Shown: in pieces, positions 39,579-51,201 of the stretch
How the letters are laid out: each line of letters begins with the position of its first letter
How positions within the stretch are numbered: position 1 is the stretch's first letter
NCBI GenBank assembly: GCA_948144175.1
Contig: CANXME010001990.1
Coordinates: 1,674,001 to 1,738,000 of the forward strand
Length of the DNA stretch: 64,000 nt
Source of the DNA: Closterium sp. NIES-65
Lineage: Eukaryota > Streptophyta > Zygnematophyceae > Desmidiales > Closteriaceae
Direction: 5' to 3'
Position numbers and translations under genes: made by a program
The notes under the pieces: generated by a model
Told to the model about the DNA's origin: nothing
The model's input: the letters and a program-made list of their open reading frames with translations, nothing else
The model's database searches: none

Positions 39579-41490
39579 ATGGATTTCAACCAAGAAAAGG
39601 GGACGCGCCGCGAACAAATCGCCTTCTACTTTAATCGTGATCAACAGAGGAATCGCAACACATGCCCACACCAGTATTACTTAAAAAACGGCAAAGCCTT
39701 TGGTCACTCCACCAAACGCACCCGATCCGGACCGCGACATGATTCCGCGCCGCGCAACAACTCCGCCTACGGTCCCGACCACACGCGACAAGCAAACCAA
39801 CCGTCTTCTGACTATCAGTCTGCCCCGTGCCAGCCATCGCAGCCCAACACACAGCGCACAACACAACACAACAACGACCGTCATGTCATGAGCAACATGG
39901 CGATGCGCATTCACCGCCGCACTCCGCGCACCAATCAGAGGCACCTCATTGTGCAAGACCTACAGTACATTCTTCTATCCTACGATCAGCTCGTTCACAG
40001 CTGCATTCTCATAACCACTGATCCAAAAACCCGCTGCATCCTCATGCACGGGAAAGAATACAGCAAACCCAACAGCATACCACGATACATCGGCAAAGCT
40101 CACTCCAGCAATGGCGTCTACATTTTCAACTTCGATATCCTTGATTGCAGCGCCGACTCAGGGGATCTCATTGATCTGCAACCACAGGACGTCGTGTGAT
40201 CTCACAAGCCTACTCATCATGACGGCCGCCCCTGGATCAAGTATCACGCTTATCCAAGGGAGATCGACCTTCACGCACCTGGACCCAACGGCCTCTCCCA
40301 GAACTGCCGCACACCAATAGCCTCCATAACTGAGAGAACAGGCAGTGCACAGCCACCCACACGCAGTCACAGCCCGCTATTCAACAGGGGCAAGGCACCG
40401 GCTGACGAAGGCGAATCCTCCGCTGTCGCAGCAAGGCGTCTGTCAACTACAGCAGCACGCGTAGCAGACGAATCTCCTGAAGAATCTGACTCATCCGAGG
40501 AGGCCGGACCAATCATCCAGCTCGCTGGCTTAGATATCGTCGAAGAAGCGGGATGGCAGACCCCTCACCCAGCTGGCATGAAAGATGAAGATCTCGCTGC
40601 AGCACTCACCACTTTTCAGCCGCGCAAGACTCGGACTGACCCCACTGTCCACGATCCCCTCCATCTCCTCACACGTTACACAGGACCAGGCGCGTTTGAC
40701 TCAAACAACAACTCCCTACCAATGACCAGGGACCTACCACGTCAATCACCCTTGGTCCCATCGCATCATGACCACCAAGGAGTTCTAGTGCCACAAAGAA
40801 GAAGAACGGCGTCGCCGCGCAGACGAAGAAGCAAAGGAGGCGGCAGCTGCAGGAGCTGGAGGATGGGGGAGCGAAGCTGGCACAACAGGATCAGGAGAGA
40901 CTGCACCAAACTGGGAAGCCCCCTCAATGTTGGACCAAGAGGAGCCGATAAACGACGTCACCGCTCACGCTGGCCAAGAAGCAGCAGACGAAGCCAGAGG
41001 ATCCGATGGGTCTCCACATCCCCTCGGCATCCCACCCACCGGTACCTCACCTACCAACGACTCCTAGGCTCCTCCCCAAACTCCCCAGACTCCCCAGACT
41101 CTCGACCGCAACACCATCTTGCCCTACCGCACCTATTCCCGAAGCCCGCTTCATATTGAGTCCACGCCCATTGGCCCCACAGACTCACCTGCTCCTAGCC
41201 CCACAACAACACACTCATTACCACCACATCACATGCCACGCCCACCCCGCAGACACAGATGACATCACACCACAACTCGCAGCCATCACCACTATCGCTC
41301 CAACTCCCACTGCTCGTGAACTCATCTTGCACTTGGCCTTTCAATCTCACCACAGCCCATCCCACTGCTACCTCCCACTGACATCGCCAAACTCATCGTC
41401 TTTTACACACGCTCACCTGCCATTCGTACCGAACCTGACCTCTGGCACAAACGCCTGCATTCACGCGCAAGTTTTCCTCCCCGGAACACT
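39579..41490 (+). pseudogene. Copia G gag end and protease-region block
   Basis: Continues the gag with a Thr/Gln/Asn-rich part, then QYILLSYDQLVHS- and YIGKAHSSNGVYIFNFDILD-type strings (40,080-40,180) that match the protease flank of C (YLGRARSLGGVYVLDFNIPN). From 40,200 to 41,490 it is Pro/Ser/Thr-rich and weakly conserved, ending with a pre-integrase-like LWHKRLHSR segment near 41,440. Broken. Confidence 0.65.
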
Positions 41491-41493
41491 GCT

Positions 41494-42290
41494 ATGCCAG
41501 ACGGCACTCTCGTCCCTATCAACACCACTCACCGCACGGACTGCACAATTTGCCCTGAAGCTGCTCTCAATCATCAGCCCTTCAAGCTTCTTGAGCCTAG
41601 AACCAACCGCTACGAAAAACTTGAGAAAGTTAACAGTGACTTTCTCGTACTCACTAAAACAGGCATTAATGGCGAAGAGTACACCCTCACTTTTGTCGAC
41701 GCCCATTCCCACTTTGTTTGGGTAGCCAATGTCTCCCACCGCAACAAGGCATTTGACATCGTCAAGGTCTGGCACGCCAATGCGGAGACTCAATCAGGCT
41801 GCACCATCAAACTTTGGCAAACTTACTACGCAGCCGATTTCAAGAGCGACAAAATGCAGGCCTTCATGAAGGAGAACGGCATCATTTACAAGCTCTCCCT
41901 CCCCTACGCACATCCCCAACAAGGCGTCGCGGCATGCACCAACCGAACACTCATGACCAAGGTTCGTGCACTTCTACAGCAGAGCGATGTTGACGCAAAG
42001 TACTGGCCCTACGCCATGCATCATATTGTCCGTTTTCACAACCTGCTCAGCACCACTGCCAACACCGACAACCTCTCTCCACACCTCAAGTTCACTGGCA
42101 AACAGGGCGACAACCTCTGGGGATGCATGGTGCAGTATCGGCACGCCGCAGCAACCACGGGGAAGTGTGAACGTCAAGCAAGTTGGGGTGTGCACCTTGG
42201 CATCGACTTCGAACACCACGCCTGGACCATCATCGACCACGACACATCACAGGTGCTCGCGGCGCGCGTCGTTATCTTCTACTAAGACCT
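41494..42290 (+). pseudogene. Copia G integrase block
   Basis: An open frame of 263 codons: TDCTICPEAALNHQPF, YEKLEKVNSDFLVLTKTGIN, YTLTFVDAHSHFVWVANVSH, MQAFMKENGIIYKLSLPYAH, NRTLMTKVRALLQQ, YWPYAMHHIVRFHNLLSTTA and FTGKQGDNLWGCMVQYR. It aligns with C at 26,745-27,540. Copia-type integrase core, fossil copy. Confidence 0.85.
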
Positions 42291-42439
42291 CACAAATCGC
42301 AAATTCCAGTGCAACCGCCACGCTGACCGCACCAGGGGCGAGACCAACATCGCGGAATACAAGCGCCCACCGCGCACCTTTGCCACACCCAAAGATGAAG
42401 CCGAAGCATTGCTCGAGGAACGGGATCCCATGGAAACAA

Positions 42440-42871
42440 CACTGACGACGACGTGGTGGAGGTCACCTACGGTCAGCGGCAAAGCCTCGAGCTCTCACGC
42501 CTCCACATTCTTGGCCTCCATACTGTTGTCTCTCATCTGCCGAAAGCGGTTGAACCCAAAACCCCACGCCAAGCTCTAACTGGCCCCTACGCCAAAGAAT
42601 GGCGCGCTGCAATGGATGCTGAAGTTGCGCGCTCGAAGCTCGAGACACATGGGTTCTCGCCGGCCGGGCGCACTAAAGGGGAGACGTGACCTTTCAGGCG
42701 AATAGGTATTCCGCGTCAAAACCGCTGTAGACAGCACCATTGAGAGCTTCAAGGCCCAATGGGTCGTTCGAGGCTTCAATCAGCGTAACGGCGTTGTGTT
42801 CGATTAAACTTTCGCTCCTGTTAGCCGTCACACCTCCGTCCGCGATCTCCTCACCATCGCTGCAGCAAAAC
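42440..42871 (+). pseudogene. Copia G reverse transcriptase, first part
   Basis: RT start with ALTGPYAKEWRAAMDAEVAR and an ESFKAQWVVRGFNQRNG-like stretch, matching C near 27,925-28,140. The text stops at the insertion of L2 and picks up again at 50,620. Confidence 0.8.
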
Positions 42872-42998
42872 TGTTGGTGTAAGGGCCTAATAAACTCAAG
42901 TTATTAAGACTTTTTGAAACTTAAAACCTCTCCTCGGGGTCACCTCCAAGGGTCCTTGGGTGCCTGGTACAAGACCAGCCCATATCCTCGGTTCCGAG

Positions 42999-43129
42999 TG
43001 TCAGAACATATAGCTTATACATTTGTGTAGGCTGTAGTGGGGTAGCCCATATGGGGTACAACCCAATTAGGGTTAGTACTTGTACCCAACTCTTTCATAG
43101 TTGAATCATTCTCGTTTCAGTTTTTCACA
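42999..43129 (+). repeat. Element F left LTR
   Basis: 131 bp, TGTCAGAACATATAG...TTTTTCACA, paired with 49,513-49,643 at about 97% identity. Confidence 0.95.
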
Positions 43130-43141
43130 TGGTATCGAGCA
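43130..43141 (+). other. Element F primer-binding site
   Basis: TGGTATCGAGCA directly follows the LTR; it is close to the initiator-tRNA-Met complement TGGTATCAGAGC used by D and I. Confidence 0.85.
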
Positions 43142-43229
43142 GGTTCCCTCGTGGGAACTGTTCCTAAGGCCCTACTACTGCTTCCGCTGCTACTCGATCT
43201 GTCGCACGCCCCGCTACTCGATTTTCTTT

Positions 43230-44070
43230 TTGGCGCGCGCCCCGAGGCGCGCGGCCCCGCTACCCCGTCGCGCCGCCCTAGCGGCCGCGTCGCGCCGCCC
43301 TCGCGGCCCCGATCCGCCGCCCTAGTGGCCCCGTCACCTACCCTTGCGGCCTCAGCGCCGCCCTTCTTGGCCCCGGCTCCGCCCTTCCCGGCCCCGGCGC
43401 CACCTCGGCTGGCCCCGTCGCCTACCCCGGCGACCCCGACGCCGACCTTTCCGACCCGGCCCCGCCTCTGCTGGCCCCGTCGCCTGCCCCTGCGGCGCCG
43501 GCTCCGCCCTTCCCGGCCCCGGCGCCACCTCGGCTGGCCCCGTCGCCTACCCCGGCGACCCCGACGCCGACCTTCCCGACCCGGCCCCGCCTCTGCTGGC
43601 CCCGTCGACTACCCCTGCGGCCCCGGCGCTGCCCTTCCCGGCCCTGGCGCCACCTCTGCCGGCCCCGATGCCGCCCTTCCCGGCCCCGGCGCCGCCCTTC
43701 CTGGCCGGCCCCGGCACCACCTCTGCTGGCCCCGTCGCCGCTCCACCCGGCCCTGCCGCCGTCCCCAAGCGGCCCCACCATCACCACCGACCCGCCGGCG
43801 CCGCCGAGCTAGTGCCGAGCCACCCGAGCTGCCCGAGCCACCCGAGCCGCCCGAGCCGCCCGAGCCGCCCGAGCCGCCCGAGCCGCCGGGTCGCCGAGCC
43901 ACCGAGCTGCAGTTGCAGCCGAGCAGCCGTACCGCCGAGCCGCCGAGCCGCCCGAGTCGCCCGAGCCGCCGAGCCACCCGAGTTGCCCGAGCCGCAGTTG
44001 CTGCAGTGCCGCCGTGCCGCCGAGTCGCCGAGTCGCCGAGTCGTCGAGCCTGCTATTCCCACCACTGGTG
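43230..44070 (+). repeat. Element F GC-rich repeat leader
   Basis: Imperfect units around CCCCGGCGCCACCTCGGCTG up to about 43,790, with a ~130-bp higher-order copy (43,380-43,510 against 43,510-43,630). Then come GAGCCGCCCGAGCC units to about 44,050. Open frames on both strands reflect composition, not genes. Confidence 0.85.
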
Positions 44071-44160
44071 AGCCCCTGCCTTACTAGCGCGCTGCCTGCC
44101 GTTTGCTTGGCTGCCTGCCTTACTGCTGCTACTCCTGCTCCTGCTTCTACTGGCGGAGCC

Positions 44161-44993
44161 AGATGCAGCCCCAGCGATTTCAGCGTGAGTCCCTCACGCC
44201 CCAGCAGCTGCTTGAGTGGTACGCTAGTTGGGGTTGTAGGGGTGGCGCCGCTACTACTGCTACTACTACTGGCGGCGGCCAGATGCAGCTCCTGCAACGC
44301 CCACGCGCGTCTCTCACGCCCCAGCAGCTTCGTGAGTGGTACGCTCAGAGTAGAGGGTCTCTCAGTTCTGTTCGCTGCTCTTACGTGATTCGCACTGGTG
44401 CTCAGACAGGTCAGCCTTGTGGGATGCCTAGTCACACACCGTCCCGCTGCTTCGCCCGTCTGAGCGACGCCTGGCGTACCGAGTTTGGCGACGAGGCTGA
44501 GCTCCTCGACTAGGTGGAGTTGCTTAGGCAGAGGGTAGATATATTTGCGCTTGAGTATGATGCTATTCTCACTACCATGTATGCATTGCCTACTAGTGCT
44601 GACCGTGCCGGTCACCTGTGCGTACCGCCTGACCCGGGTGGTGAGGCTGCTGCTCTGGGTGCTAGTGTGTCTCCTGCTCCAGGTACAGGTGCGGCTGCTG
44701 CTCTAGGTGCTAGTGAGTCTGCTTCCTCAGGTGCGGGTGAGTCTGCTCTCTCAGGTACCACGTTGGCTCCGGCCTCTCACACCTTCACCCTTGACTCGGG
44801 GGCATCCCGCTCCTTCTTTCGAGACCGCACCACACTCACGCCGCTTGGTCGGCCAGTTGCACTCTCTCTGGCAACTGGGGCCCCTCTGGGGGCCCTCTCC
44901 TTGCTCACTTCTCCACTGTCCTCCCGTGTCCGGCGGCCCCCTCTAGCACCCTGTCTGGTCTTTACCTCCCCTCGTTCTCTACGAACTTGGTGA
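44161..44993 (+). pseudogene. Element F gag end and protease block
   Basis: Two tandem copies of an ~110-bp segment each encode MQ(P/L)...SLTPQQL(L/R)EWYA (44,163 and 44,284). The zinc-finger-like CSYVIRTGAQTGQPCGMPSH...C follows near 44,378-44,452, then LSDAWRTEFGDEAELLD, Ala-rich repeats, and the protease start FTLDSGASRSFFRD near 44,790 with PLGRPVALSLA. Broken fossil. Confidence 0.82.
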
Positions 44994-45179
44994 GTTGTGC
45001 TGACCTGCAGGATGCGGGGGTTCACCAGTTCACTCCAGCGAGTCAGCGGGTGACCCACTGCACAGACGCTCGGACAGGCCGACACCAAGCCACGTTTACT
45101 CGTCGACCGGGGTCGAGCCTGAACACACTTACCACTGCGTCCAGTCCCTGCGTCTGGTAGGGTAGCTGCGTCAGGTCAG

Positions 45180-46150
45180 GTGTTTGCTGCAGCGTCCAGG
45201 TCTAGTCCTGAGTCTACCCTCTGTTCGTGTCGTCTCCTGTCTCACGAGACTCTCCTCTTGCACCACCGCCTTGGTCACCCCTCTCTGCTTCGGCTGAGAG
45301 GCATGGCCTCTCGTCTTCTTGTTTCTGGTCTTCCCCGGTCCCTCCCTCCCCTTCCTCAGGGCCCTGGCCCTACCTGTGTCCCCTCTGTCGAGGGGCGCTA
45401 GCGTGCTGCCCCTCACTCCTTCCAGTTTCCTCCGACAGAGGCCCTATTGCAGACGCTTCACATGGACGTGTGGGGCCCAGCCCGCGTCCGTGGACAGGGT
45501 CACGAGCGCTACTTCCTGCTCGTTGTTGACGACTACTCGCGTTACACTGCAGTCTTCCCCTTGCGCAGCAAGGGTGATGTCACTGAGGTGCTGATCGACT
45601 AGATCCGCGCAGCTTGTCTCCAGCTCAGGCAGAGCTTTGGCTCGGACTTTCCTGTTCTGCGTCTGCACTCGGACAAAGGCGGAGAGTTTTTCTCTGGCCT
45701 TGTGAGAGCCTACTGTCGCGCACGGGGCATGCGTCAGACCTTCACGCTTCCGGACTCTCTGCAGAAAAATGGGATTGCTGAGCGCCGCATTGGCATGGTC
45801 ATGGACGTCGCTCGTACGTCTATGATGCATGCAGCTGCCCCCCATTTTCTATGGCCGTTTGCGGTGAGGTACGCGGCGCATCAGATCAACCTTCACCCCA
45901 GGGTCTCCAGGCCGAAGACCTCCCCAGCCTTGCTGTGGACGGGGAAGGTTGGCGATGCGTCGGCGTTCCGGGTCTGGGGATCTCGGGCGTTTGTCCGCGA
46001 CTTGTCTGCGGACAAGCCCTCCCCTCTTGCTGCTCCTTGCGTCTTCCTGGGGTTCCCCCCGGACGTGCTTGGGTGGCAGTTCTACCACCCCACCTCTCGC
46101 CGTGTTCTGTCCTCCCAGGACGTCACGTTTGACGAATTGGTCCCCTACTA
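45180..46150 (+). pseudogene. Element F pre-integrase and integrase block
   Basis: LLHHRLGHPSLLRLRGMAS, a MDVWGPARVRGQGHERYF-type core start near 45,463, LRLHSDKGGEFF near 45,660, NGIAERRIGMVMDVARTS near 45,770, VRYAAHQINLHPRVS, SPALLWTGKVGDASAFRVWG and PCVFLGFPPD. Matches E and D. Broken. Confidence 0.88.
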
Positions 46151-46309
46151 CCGCCTCTTCCCCTACCGCACTCCGTCCCTCCCCTCGCCCCCGCTCTTCC
46201 TTGTACCAGGTCCCCCCCAGGTAGATCCCCTCCCCCCTCAGGGTCCTCCCCCTTCAGGTGTGTCCCAGGTAGACGCAGTCAAGCCTGTCGAGGTCACTAG
46301 TGACTGCTG

Positions 46310-46760
46310 AGGGTGCTGAGCCTGGGGGTGCTGAGCCTGGGGGTGCTGGGCCTGGGGGTGCTGAGCCTTGAGATGCTCTGCCTGGAGGTTCTCCGGGTGC
46401 TTCATCTCGCCGGGAGCCACTCTCTCCACAGGAGCTGCGCGAGTGGTTTGCCCGGCGCTGGAGCCGTGCTGCTGGTGCAGGAGGTTCTTCGACTACTGGG
46501 GGTGCTGAGCCTAGGGGTGCTAAGCCTGAGGGTGCTGAGCGTGGGGGTGCTACGCCTGGGGGTGCTGAGCCTGGGGGTGTTGAGCCTGGGGGTGCTGAGC
46601 CTGGGGGTGCTACGCCTGGGGGTGCTTTGCCTGGGGGTGCTGGGCCTGGGGGTGCTGAGCCTGGAGGTGCTTCGCCTGGAGGTTCTCCGAGTGCTTCGTC
46701 TTGCCGGGAGCCACTCTCTCCACAGGAGCTGCGCGAGTGGTTTGCCCGGCGCTGGAGCCG
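46310..46760 (+). repeat. Element F coding minisatellite in the IN-RT spacer
   Basis: 15-bp units of the GCTGAGCCTGGGGGT type, arranged as two blocks. Each ends in the same segment encoding LSPQELREWFARRWSRAAGA (about 46,420-46,475 and 46,720-46,775), so a ~300-bp unit has been duplicated in tandem. Confidence 0.88.
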
Positions 46761-47639
46761 TGCTGCTGGTGCGGGAGGTTCGTCGGCTACTAAGGGTGCT
46801 GCTGTCGCAGGTCCCGCAGGCGCTCATCCTGGGAGTACTGGAGCTGCTGGGCCTACAGGTTCGTCTGGAGCTGGTGCTGCTGAGGGTGTTGACGCTGAGA
46901 CTACCACTGGCCGTCCTGCTGGGGGTGCTCCTGGTGCTGGTGGAGGTTCTGGAGCTGCTGGAGGTGCTGCTGGAGCGGGTGCTCCTGCAGGAGGTACTGG
47001 TACTGTCCCTGCTGTTTTTGGCGTCGCCATGCGGCCTCGACCGTACTTCGTTCCACTCCTGCAGCAGGTTCTTGGTCTTCCACCTTCTACTGGTTCTCCT
47101 CCTACCTTCGAGTGTCCACAGCCTGTCCCGTCACAGTTACGGTTGCAGCCTACCTCCCCTTTGCCTGCTCCTTCTCCCTACACAGGTCCTACTCGAGGTC
47201 TTGCTGAGCGTCGTGAGCCTGCGTCTCGCCCTACGTCGCCTGTCCGTGCTGCTCGCGCTAGTGGTCGTGGTTCGCGTCCGCGTCCTCCTCCTGTCCCTGG
47301 CACGCACAGGATGTCTCTGCGTCCGTCCACTGCTCCTCTGCGTGCCCCTTTGCCTTCTCCTCCTGAGTCCTCTCTTCCTACTCTTGCCGACCCAGAGTCG
47401 GACTCTCTTCATGCTGCCAGTCCTACTGTCACACGTCTCCTGGCTACTGTCTTCACTGACCCTTCTTTCGAGTCCACTCCTGCGTCTGCCCTAGTTGCTG
47501 AGCTCGTCGACTTTGCTGCTCGCTGTCGCCTAGACTACGCTGGTAGTCTTGTCGCTACGTCTGAGTCTGTGTGTCCTTCGTCTGTCGGGGGTGAGTGTGC
47601 CTTTGGCACGGACGTCCTTAAGGACAGGCAGGAGGAGTT

Positions 47640-49300
47640 CTAGTGCCTCGCAGCTGCTTCACCTCATCTCGTGTCCGTACTGCTTACCCCTGAGGGAGAC
47701 CCGGATGCACTTGACATCCCGACTCCGCGCTCTTACGCGGAGGCGATAGAGGGTCCCTACTCCTCTCAGTGGCAGGCAGCTATGGATGCAGAGATGGGTT
47801 CCTGGAAGTCCACAGGCACTTACGTTGACGTTGTCCCCCCTCCTGGGGCGAACATTGTTAGTGGCATGTGGATTTTCAGGGTGAAGCGGCCGCCGGGTTC
47901 TCCGTCTGTCTTCAAGGCGCGTTACGTGGCTCGTGGCTTCAGTCAGCGGCAGGGAGTTGACTCCTTTCAGACCTTCTCCCCCACCCCGAAGATGACCACT
48001 CTTTGGGTAGTGCTGCGCGTTGCTGCTCACCGTGACTACGAGCTGCACTCTCTCGAATTCAGCACAACTTTCTTGCAGGGCAGCCTGCACGAGGAGATCT
48101 GGCTGCGCCGCCCACCTGGCTTCACTGGGTCTTTCCCTCCTGGTAACCAGTGGAGTCTCCGGCGTCCAGTCTACGGTCTCCGCCAGGCGCCACGTGAGTG
48201 GCACGACACGCTGAGGACTACACTTGCGGCTCTTGGGTTTGCTACTTCTACTGCCGACCCGTCGCCATTTCTGCGCACCGACACCTCTCTGCCGCCGTTC
48301 TACATCCTCGTGTACATCGATGACTTGGTCTTTGCCACAGCTGACACTGCTGGACTCGCCTACGTGAAGTCCGAGCTGCAGAAGAGACACACGTGCACTG
48401 ACCTGGGTGAACTGCACAGCTACCTTGGCTTGCAGATCACCCGGGACAGAGCACGCCGCACCATTACCCTGACTGAATCACACATGGTGCAGCAGGTCCT
48501 TTAGCGCTTCGGCTTCACTTACTCCTCGCCTCAGGCCACTCCTCTGCCTACACGCCAGTCGCTCTCAGCTCTGCCTTCGGATGAGTCCGTAGAGTCGAGT
48601 GGCCCGTATCCAGAGCTTGTTGGCTGCCTCATGTACCTGATGACCAGCACACGACCTGACCTTGCATACCTTCTTAGCATTCTTGCACGCTATGTTGCTC
48701 CTAGGAGATACAGACCAGAGCACATGGCTGCAGCGAAGAGGGTGTTGCGCTACTTGTGCAGTACGTCGGGCATGGGGCTAGTGCTTGGAGGGCGGAGTCC
48801 AATGGTCCTCACTGGGCACGCAGACGCTTCTTGGGCTGACAACCAGGCTACGCAGCGGTCGTCACAGGGTTACACCTTCAGCCTTGGTTCCGACTCTGTT
48901 TCGTGGCGGGCTACTCGCTTGTCTTCTGTTCTCGGCTCCAGTTGTGAGGCTGAGATCTACGCCGGGGCCATGGCTGCACAGGAGCTTCGCTGGCTCACCT
49001 ACCTGCTGACCGACCTTGGAGAGCCGCCTTCTTCTCCTCCAGTCCTGTACGTAGACAACAAGGCCATGCTGGCCTTGTGTCGAGAGCAGAGACTGGAGCA
49101 CAGAACAAAGCACATTGCTCTCCGCTACTTCCTTGCTTGTGAGCTACAGCAGCGTGGTCAGTTGCGGCTTGCGTACGTGGCCTCTGAGGCCAACACTGCT
49201 GATGTTTTCACCAAGGCAATTCCGCCTTGTGATCATCAGCGCTTCTGCACTCAGCTGGGTCTTGTCCCAGTCTTGCCTCACTTGCTCACCCCTTGACCTT
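47640..49300 (+). pseudogene. Element F reverse transcriptase and RNase H block
   Basis: RT: MDAEMGSWKSTGTYVDVVPP, WIFRVKRPPGSPSVFKARYV, YGLRQAPREWH and catalytic YILVYIDDLVFATA near 48,300. RNase H: MVLTGHADASWADNQATQRS, SCEAEIYAGAMAAQELRWL, LEHRTKHIALRYFLA and ANTADVFTKAIPPCDHQR. Nearly identical in layout to E. Broken fossil. Confidence 0.92.
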
Positions 49301-49310
49301 GTTTGTACTG

Positions 49311-49368
49311 TTACATATATATATACCTGCTCTTGCTTGTCTAACCTTATACATATATATATATGTAA
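49311..49368 (+). repeat. Element F 3' inverted repeat (possible RNA hairpin)
   Basis: TTACATATATATATA pairs with TATATATATATGTAA around a loop containing CTCTTGCTTGTC. Same place and same loop core as in E (36,833-36,880). Confidence 0.7.
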
Positions 49369-49512
49369 TCCTGCATGTGAACTGGCCTTATGGCCTTGAA
49401 CTTGTGCTCGGAATGTGTGGTGACTTTGTGATCCACCCTGGGCTTGCTTTGCTTTGCTTTGCTTGACTGGTCTTGTGACCCCTTGTTCTCCCCCACTTTG
49501 CCTATGGGGGTG

Positions 49513-49643
49513 TGTCAGAACATATAGCTTAAACATTTGTGTAGGCTGTAGTGGGGTAGCCCATATGGGGTACAACCCAATTAGGGTTAGTACTTGTTCT
49601 CAACTCTTTCATAGTTGAATTATTCTCGTTTCAGTTTTTCACA
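49513..49643 (+). repeat. Element F right LTR
   Basis: 131-bp partner of 42,999-43,129, preceded by CTATGGGGGTG. CCGAG follows, and then L2 resumes. Confidence 0.95.
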
Positions 49644-50619
49644 CCGAGTTTGTAGAGAGAGGGATCAAGTGGGACTTAGTCAAAACAGCAAGAGTACCTG
49701 GAACGTCGCGCAGCGTATCGTGCAGACCGTCGATCAGATAAAGCTGAGAATTTTCTATATCAAAGCTCGCTCCAAGAGCTTTAAAATGAACCAAGTTGCC
49801 TCGCGAAAAGTTCTGCCATTATGAAGTTATGGCTCGGACAGCGTTTGCCTAGTGTTAGAGTGCTAGCCTACTAGCGTTGACTCGGGTAGCATTCTGCCGT
49901 CGCACCGCGTAGAAACAAAATTCCAGGAAGGGAGGAATTCGCTTGAATCAAATTGACTATATCCAGGTACAAACAGAGAAGGAATAAATAGTTCTAGCTA
50001 GCAAGGACCTTGGGAATGAACCTAGGAACAACCAGGGATGATCCCAAATAATTCCAAGCAACATAACAAACTATGCTAGACAAAAAAGCAGGTGGTAGGT
50101 TGGTAAACAACCTCTGGTTCTGTTTTTCCAACCAGGGAAAACAACAACCAGGTTCAGGTCCTAAAAATAGAACCCGTTTCGTCTTTGCCCAACCAGCCAA
50201 AAACTGGTTCCGCTGGTTTCCCTTGGCCCTGTAGCATGCAGATACAGACAAACAACATCCAACCTTCACCTAAATTGTACCCCTAAAGTCCCTGCCCTTC
50301 TACACTATAGTAAACCAAACAAAATAGTACAATTTCGAGCTGGATAGAACTGAATCTGCACAATCAATTCAACCGAACCGCAAAGCTTCCATCTTAGGTT
50401 CCTTTGCGAGCTCGTCCTTTCAGCTTGTACTGTTCATAGCGCGTACAATGTTGTGCCAAAGCGCATAATGTGCGAGTACCTTCAAATGCTTCAAGCGAAA
50501 ATTGCGAAAGCAAACAAACACACGAACATTTCATTCACACCCAAATGCATTTGCACACGCATACTCGTACAAACAGACGGCAGGATGTCGTGCAATGTGA
50601 ATTTGCACCCAACAAAAAC

Positions 50620-50878
50620 ATCTCCCTCTCTGCCAGATGACGTAAAAAATGCTTTTCTCTATGCACATGTTGAAGCGCTCATCTTCGTCGAGCAACCTCA
50701 CACCTACAGCGATAGCGACACCGACGATCGCGTGAGTCAGCTCCAAAAATCCCTATACGACATCAAGCAGGCACCACGACTCTGGCAGCAGCACCTCCAT
50801 CAGATTGTCTTCAACATTGGCTTTATTCAGCTTCCTCACGACCCCGGAATGTACCGCCTCCTCTACCGCAGAGATTGC
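50620..50878 (+). pseudogene. Copia G reverse transcriptase, middle part
   Basis: Resumes after L2 with PDDVKNAFLYAHVEALIFVE, then LQKSLYDIKQAPRLWQQHLH and DPGMYRLLYR, as in C near 28,250-28,470. Ends at the insertion of element I. Confidence 0.85.
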
Positions 50879-51004
50879 TGTGAAAGAACGAGGAATGAAT
50901 GCACTAGGAAACATGTGCGTACAAGAAGGAAAACCTAAAAGTGTTGTACCCCATATTATCTACCCCACTATAGCCTACACAGACTATAGCATATAAGTTT
51001 GACA
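50879..51004 (-). repeat. Element I LTR (3' end of element)
   Basis: 126 bp, TGTGAAAGAACG...TTTGACA on the plus strand; paired with 56,519-56,644 at about 92%. Confidence 0.93.
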
Positions 51005-51201
51005 CACCCCCATAGGCAAAGTGGGGGAGAACAAGAGATCACAAGACCAGTCAAGCAAAGCACAGTAAGTTTAGGGTGGATCACAACGTTACCAGACATT
51101 CTGAGCACAAGTTCAAGGCCACAAGGCAAGTTCACATGCAAGATTATATATAAAGGTAAACAAGCAAGTGCAGGTATAGATAGATCACGGTACGAGCAAG
51201 G

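Larger units (their letters stand above)
42999..49643 (+). mobile_element. Ty1/copia element F inside solo LTR L2
   Basis: A 6.65-kb plus-strand copia with 131-bp LTRs that differ at about four positions and a perfect CCGAG duplication (42,994-42,998 and 49,644-49,648). Parts: LTR, primer-binding site, GC-rich leader, gag end with REWYA repeats, zinc-finger-like motif, protease, integrase, repeat spacer, RT, RNase H, 3' inverted repeat, LTR. Same family as D, E and I. Broken about half a dozen times. It is the innermost of a three-deep nest. Confidence 0.95.
42872..50614 (-). repeat. Solo LTR L2 (family of element H), split by F
   Basis: Two parts, 42,872-42,998 and 49,644-50,614, together about 1,093 bp, collinear with L1. 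Starts TGTTGGTGTAAGGG and ends GCACCCAACA on the plus strand. A perfect target duplication AAAAC lies at 42,867-42,871 and 50,615-50,619, within the RT of G. No internal sequence of its family is present, so it is a solo LTR. Element F entered it later, with a CCGAG duplication. Confidence 0.92.
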
